From Asticcacaulis sp. (GTDB lineage: Bacteria > Pseudomonadota > Alphaproteobacteria > Caulobacterales > Caulobacteraceae): a DNA stretch of 10,000 nt. The notes under the pieces are model-generated. The model searched no databases and was not told the origin of the DNA. It saw only the letters and a program-made list of their open reading frames with translations. Where the stretch lies: contig NZ_JAIWNX010000275.1 of assembly GCF_020217185.1 (NCBI RefSeq), positions 1 through 10,000 on the forward strand. The letters are read 5' to 3'. This document shows positions 7,189-10,000 of this stretch, piece after piece. A program made the position numbers and the translations under genes. How positions within the stretch are numbered: the first letter of the stretch is position 1; every line of letters starts with the position of its first letter.

Positions 7189-7217
7189 GTATCGGGGTTT
7201 GGGGCCTGCGGCCCCAA
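7189..7217 (-). terminator. Hairpin with trailer after the HD gene (copy C)
   Basis: On the minus strand TTGGGGCC pairs with GGCCCCAA around the loop GCA (7199-7217), starting 3 bases after the HD gene's stop. It is followed by ACCCCGATAC (7198-7189) and not by a T-run. The stop-GAC-hairpin-ACCCCG arrangement is the same as in copy A. Confidence 0.5.
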
Positions 7218-7220
7218 GTC

Positions 7221-7946
7221 TTAGATTTCTTCGTGAAGATATTCTATAAACGCCTTCATGCGGGCGTGGCGCAGGTCGGCCATATCGCGGCCGGCTGCGG
7301 TCTGAAAACCGGATTTCAGCTTGAACAGCTTGGTTTCAAAGTGGTCCAGCGCGAAGCTGAGGTCATCCAGTTCGCGTTCTTCGGCCTTCGGGTCGAACGG
7401 ATCGTAAAGGGCACTGTTCATGCGCCCGGCCGTGTAGAAACAGCGCGCAATGCCGACAAAGCCAATGGCGTCGAGGCGGTCGGCGTCCTGCACGATCTTC
7501 GCTTCCAGCGTTTCGGGAGCGACATTGGCACTGAACGAATGGGTCAGGATGGCGTGAGCGGCGGCCTCTCTGCGGGCGGGTTCCCAGCCCAGAGCCGCCA
7601 GTATGTCGTCTGCCTTTTCCGCTGACAGGCGCGAGGCTTCGGCGCGCAGCGGGGAATTTTTCTCGACCTGAACGCAGTCGTGCAGCAGGACCGCCGCGGC
7701 CACGATTTCGGCCTCAGCGTTTTCGGCGGCACAGAGGGTCATGGCGACCTTGAACACGCGCTGGAGGTGTGACACGTCGTGCGAACCGTCGTCACTGCTG
7801 CCCAGAACATGCGGCAGCAGAGCTTCGGCCAGAGCCTCATGCGGCGCAAAGGACGGAGCCAAACGCGCGGCCATCATCTTTTGCAGGGCCTGCGCATCAG
7901 GAAACCGGGTGACGCCTTTGGAAACGGGTTGGGTCTGACAATCCAT
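7221..7946 (-). CDS. HD-domain phosphohydrolase, YedJ-like
   Basis: This is a 241-residue cytoplasmic protein with a metal-dependent HD hydrolase domain. Visible ligands are His60 in HDVSHLQRV, His89-Asp90 in LLHDC, and Asp154 in VQDADRLDAIGFVGIAR. The region ILTHSFSAN...EAKIVQDADRL, then DPFDP, then LDHFETKLFKLK, closely resembles E. coli YedJ as I remember it. HD proteins of this type hydrolyse phosphomonoesters or nucleotides; the substrate here is unknown. The N-terminal ~25 residues (MDCQTQPVSKGVTRFPDAQA) are not conserved, and no clear ribosome binding site precedes the ATG at 7946. The Met codons at residues 24 and 25 are alternative starts but also lack one. It is convergent with ychF and is separated from petC by a terminator, so it is probably transcribed alone. 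Confidence 0.83.
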   Translation of the reverse strand: MDCQTQPVSKGVTRFPDAQALQKMMAARLAPSFAPHEALAEALLPHVLGSSDDGSHDVSHLQRVFKVAMTLCAAENAEAEIVAAAVLLHDCVQVEKNSPLRAEASRLSAEKADDILAALGWEPARREAAAHAILTHSFSANVAPETLEAKIVQDADRLDAIGFVGIARCFYTAGRMNSALYDPFDPKAEERELDDLSFALDHFETKLFKLKSGFQTAAGRDMADLRHARMKAFIEYLHEEI

Positions 7947-8050
7947 GGACGACTCGATACTGTCCCCTGCCTCGGCCTGATCTGTAGCACGTGATCACGA
8001 AGGGATGTGCCCTTTTACACCTGGTGAGCGATCACTTTTTGAATCCCCCA

Positions 8051-8082
8051 ACAGAAAAAGCCCCCGGCGAACCGAGGGCTTT
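8051..8082 (-). terminator. Strong intrinsic terminator of the bc1 operon
   Basis: AAAGCCC (8057-8063) pairs with GGGCTTT (8076-8082). After one mismatch CGG (8065-8067) pairs with CCG (8072-8074), closing a four-base loop. Read leftward, the hairpin is followed by TTTTTCTGT, a good T-tract. It lies about 155 bases past the petC stop. The run of T residues after the rightward arm is weak, so it mainly serves minus-strand transcripts. Confidence 0.75.
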
Positions 8083-8137
8083 GAAAATGCGCGACTTATC
8101 GTCTTGCATGGCTCGCTGCGAGGCGGCGAGAAGACCT

Positions 8138-8198
8138 GACTTTCAAGACCCGGAGCGCAGCGTACATACAGTACGTGAGCACCGGAAGTTTGAAAGAC
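8138..8198. repeat. Long imperfect inverted repeat downstream of petC
   Basis: Paired blocks run inward: CTTTCAA (8140-8146) with TTGAAAG (8190-8196), CCGG (8150-8153) with CCGG (8182-8185), and CGTAC (8161-8165) with GTACG (8171-8175). A five-base loop ATACA closes the hairpin. Small internal loops separate the blocks; the segment between CCGG and CGTAC also pairs partly. It would form a ~61-base hairpin in RNA from either strand and falls in the 3' untranslated part of the bc1 transcript. It could be a dispersed palindromic element. Confidence 0.5.
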
Positions 8199-8214
8199 GG
8201 GGCTTCGCAACCCC
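8199..8214 (-). terminator. Short hairpin after petC
   Basis: On the minus strand GGGGTT pairs with AA-CCCC with one bulged base around the loop GCG, 24 bases after the petC stop. GTCTTT follows, a poor T-tract. It could be a weak terminator or a 3'-end stabiliser placed before the stronger terminator at 8051-8082. Confidence 0.35.
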
Positions 8215-8237
8215 TCGCCGTAGAGCCAGGCTGGCGA

Positions 8238-9107
8238 TTAGTGTTTGCCGTGCCAGAGCTTACGGTAGGCTGCATAGGTCACGCCGGCGAACAGCAGCAG
8301 ATAGATCAGCACGCCCACACCGGTCTTCTTGCGAAGCGTGGCGTGCGGATCACCGGCCCATTCGAGGAAGGCCGCGACGTCGGCAGCCATCTGATGCGTC
8401 GTGGCCTTGGTGCCATCGTCATAGGTGACCAGATCGTCCTTCAGCGGCGGGGCCATGGCCAGCACGCCACCGGGAGGAACATGCTTTGGATCCCCCTTCC
8501 AGGCGCTGTGCAGATCACCTGCCATATAGGGGTTGTAGTGCTGCCCCTCATTTACGGTCAGCCCCTTCGGAGTCCCAACGTATCCCGTCAGCAGCGAGTA
8601 GACGTAACGGGCACCGCCGTGGCGCGCCTTGGTGATCACCGACAGATCGGGCGGGATAGCCCCACCATTAGACGCCGCTGCGGCATAGGTGTTGGCGAAC
8701 TTGGCCGGGAAGTGATCGGACGGTGTCGCCGGACGGGTGATGGCGTCACCTGTGTCTGTGTCAACATCCGGCACTTCGAACTCTGAGGCGATCTGCTTGA
8801 CGATCGGGTTGTCGTTCGGGTTCTTGTACTTCGGATCGTAGAAGGGGCCGCCCTTCTGACCGAGGTTACGGAACGACATCAGGGTCGCCGAGTGACAGTT
8901 GGAGCAGACTTCGCGGAACACCTTATAGCCGCGCTGGAGCTGGCCCTGATCGAAGGTTCCGAACGGCCCTTCGAAGCTGAAGCCTTCCTTGGGGGCGTGC
9001 GGATGCTTGGCCCCACCGGCCGCAAAAGCCGGTGCCGACAGGGCGAGGGTGGCGGCGATGGCGGCCAGTCCCAGAGCCTTAAGGCCTTTTGTCATGATAG
9101 CGGACAT
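8238..9107 (-). CDS. petC: Cytochrome c1 of the bc1 complex
   Basis: This haem-bearing subunit of quinol:cytochrome c oxidoreductase takes electrons from the Rieske protein and passes them to cytochrome c. The 289-residue precursor has an N-terminal signal ending at AFA (about residue 29). The haem c site is CSNCH (Cys68, Cys71, His72) in VCSNCHSATLMSFRNL. PPDLSVITKARHGG (152-165) is a c1 signature, and Met218 in LAMAPPL is the likely sixth iron ligand. One C-terminal membrane helix (about 264-282) precedes a basic end, anchoring the protein with its domain in the periplasm. The frame stays open upstream to 9260 inside petB, but the ATG at 9107 gives the proper signal peptide. It begins 5 bases after the petB stop, with AAGGGGG in the petB end as ribosome binding site. 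petB and petC are separate genes, not the fused precursor known from Bradyrhizobium. Confidence 0.96.
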   Translation of the reverse strand: MSAIMTKGLKALGLAAIAATLALSAPAFAAGGAKHPHAPKEGFSFEGPFGTFDQGQLQRGYKVFREVCSNCHSATLMSFRNLGQKGGPFYDPKYKNPNDNPIVKQIASEFEVPDVDTDTGDAITRPATPSDHFPAKFANTYAAAASNGGAIPPDLSVITKARHGGARYVYSLLTGYVGTPKGLTVNEGQHYNPYMAGDLHSAWKGDPKHVPPGGVLAMAPPLKDDLVTYDDGTKATTHQMAADVAAFLEWAGDPHATLRKKTGVGVLIYLLLFAGVTYAAYRKLWHGKH

Positions 9108-9112
9108 GTGAC

Positions 9113-10000
9113 TTAAGCCCCCTTCTTCTTCGCGTGTTCGGCGAGGATGGCCTCGCTGATGGATGCCGGAACCGGCAGCGGATCTTCCTTCAGGCCGACC
9201 CAGGGCATGATGAGGAGGAAGAAGGCGAAGTAGTAGAGCGTCAAGGCGCGCGTCAGCCACAGGTAAGAGTTAAACTCACCGTCAAACAGCGTGAAGCTGG
9301 GCAGACCCGGCACCACAGGGGCATCCGGAAGCTGAGCCCCGCACCAGCCGAGGCCAAGGCAGACCACGACGAAGATGACGAAGAACCAGCGCATCACCGG
9401 GCGGTAACGCATAGAGCGCACCTTCGACGTGTCAAGCCACGGCAGGACGAACAGCACGGCAATGGCACCGAACATCGCGATCACGCCGCCGAACTTGTCC
9501 GGGATGGCGCGCAGGATGGCGTAGAAGGGCAGCAGATACCATTCCGGCACGATGTGCGCCGGGGTCACCAGCGGGTTGGCCGGGATGTAGTTATCGGCGT
9601 GGCCCAGGGCGTTCGGCATGAAGAAGACGAAGATCGAGAACAGGATCAGGAAGAAGATGATCCCCAGACCGTCCTTCACCGTCGCATACGGCGTGAAGGG
9701 CACGGTGTCTTCCTTCGACTTGATATCGACGCCCGCCGGGTTGTTTTGACCGACGACGTGCAGCGCCCAGATGTGCAGGATAACCACACCGGCGATCACG
9801 AAGGGCAGCAGATAATGCAGCGAGAAGAAGCGGTTGAGCGTCGCCTGATCCACCGCGAAGCCGCCTTGCAGCCAGGTGAGGATCGGGCCCCCGATGACGG
9901 GGATCGAACCGATCAGGTTGGTGATAACGACGGCGCCGTGGAAGGACATCTGCCCCCAGGGGAGGACGTAGCCCATAAAGGCCGTGGCGATCATCAGGAA
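9113..10000 (-). CDS. petB: Cytochrome b of the bc1 complex (5' partial)
   Basis: This is the integral membrane subunit that carries both b haems and the quinol-oxidation and quinone-reduction sites. The window holds the last 296 residues; the start and the first helices lie beyond 10000. Visible signatures are [11 protein letters not shown] in helix C at the Qo site, and two haem-ligand histidines 14 residues apart in [16 protein letters not shown] (His62 and His76 of the visible part). The PEW motif of the Qo site is in [16 protein letters not shown]. Several hydrophobic helices follow, including the extra C-terminal ones typical of the long bc1 form rather than the short b6 form. The end is hydrophilic (AEHAKKKGA). 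petC follows after 5 bases. By analogy with other bc1 operons, the Rieske gene should lie just upstream, outside the window. Confidence 0.97.
   Translation of the reverse strand, partial: FLMIATAFMGYVLPWGQMSFHGAVVITNLIGSIPVIGGPILTWLQGGFAVDQATLNRFFSLHYLLPFVIAGVVILHIWALHVVGQNNPAGVDIKSKEDTVPFTPYATVKDGLGIIFFLILFSIFVFFMPNALGHADNYIPANPLVTPAHIVPEWYLLPFYAILRAIPDKFGGVIAMFGAIAVLFVLPWLDTSKVRSMRYRPVMRWFFVIFVVVCLGLGWCGAQLPDAPVVPGLPSFTLFDGEFNSYLWLTRALTLYYFAFFLLIMPWVGLKEDPLPVPASISEAILAEHAKKKGA

Larger units (their letters stand above)
7947..8237. other. Non-coding stretch between the HD gene and petC
   Basis: I find no convincing gene here. The short open frames lack ribosome binding sites and run into petC in antisense. 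The stretch is dominated by inverted repeats. GTGATC (7991-7996) and GATCAC (8030-8035) flank a small AAGGG/CCCTT stem and precede five T residues, which could be a rightward terminator or an operator near the HD promoter. A strong leftward terminator lies at 8051-8082. CTCGC and GCGAG (about 8112-8130) can pair. A long imperfect inverted repeat lies at 8138-8198, and a small hairpin directly follows petC. The HD gene's promoter must lie near 7947-8050, but I cannot place it. Confidence 0.5.

Noticed and set aside
7991..8428. 145-codon open frame on the plus strand between the HD gene and petC
   Set aside because: It crosses a strong terminator and the inverted repeat and runs into petC in antisense. 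The translation is Arg-rich and there is no ribosome binding site.
9108..9260. Upstream extension of petC inside petB
   Set aside because: The extra 51 residues are Arg/Pro-rich and would hide the signal peptide. They overlap conserved petB sequence in another frame. The ATG at 9107 gives a normal cytochrome c1 precursor.

Overview
The window looks like the chromosome of a caulobacterium-like alphaproteobacterium. The base composition is GC-rich, codon third positions favour G/C, the housekeeping proteins read as alphaproteobacterial, and the bc1 complex has separate cytochrome b and c1 genes. Asticcacaulis is my best guess at genus, but that is recognition from memory and not a search result. 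No mobile element, CRISPR array, tRNA or rRNA is visible.

Layout, left to right. (1) 1-1238, + strand: the 3' part of an unrecognised lipoprotein with a proline-rich linker, a four-cysteine segment and a lysine-rich tail. It is closed by a strong intrinsic terminator. (2) 1239-1562: a 324-base gap with that terminator, a pair of competing hairpins, a weak promoter candidate and a stem-loop in the rplY leader. (3) 1563-2948, + strand: rplY (ribosomal protein L25/Ctc), a terminator, then pth (peptidyl-tRNA hydrolase, TTG start). (4) 2967-4256, + strand: a UGT/MGT-type glycosyltransferase 18 bases after pth, probably co-transcribed. (5) 4295-5866, - strand: a Tat-exported beta-lactamase-fold serine hydrolase, convergent with the glycosyltransferase. 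(6) 6008-7120, + strand: ychF, divergent from the serine hydrolase. (7) 7221-7946, - strand: a YedJ-like HD-domain phosphohydrolase, convergent with ychF. (8) 7947-8237: a non-coding stretch rich in inverted repeats, with a strong terminator for leftward transcripts. (9) 8238-10000, - strand: petC (cytochrome c1) and the 3' part of petB (cytochrome b), the end of the bc1 operon.

rplY, pth and ychF all serve translation and are commonly neighbours in alphaproteobacteria. Here the glycosyltransferase and serine hydrolase separate pth from ychF. petB and petC encode two of the three catalytic subunits of the quinol:cytochrome c oxidoreductase.

I see no clear new multi-gene system. The most notable signal is non-coding. 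Three gene ends carry GC-rich hairpins with 3-nt loops, no T-run, and a shared trailer close to ACCCCGTWAC, always in the same orientation relative to the gene they follow. A second is a ~61-base imperfect inverted repeat just downstream of petC.
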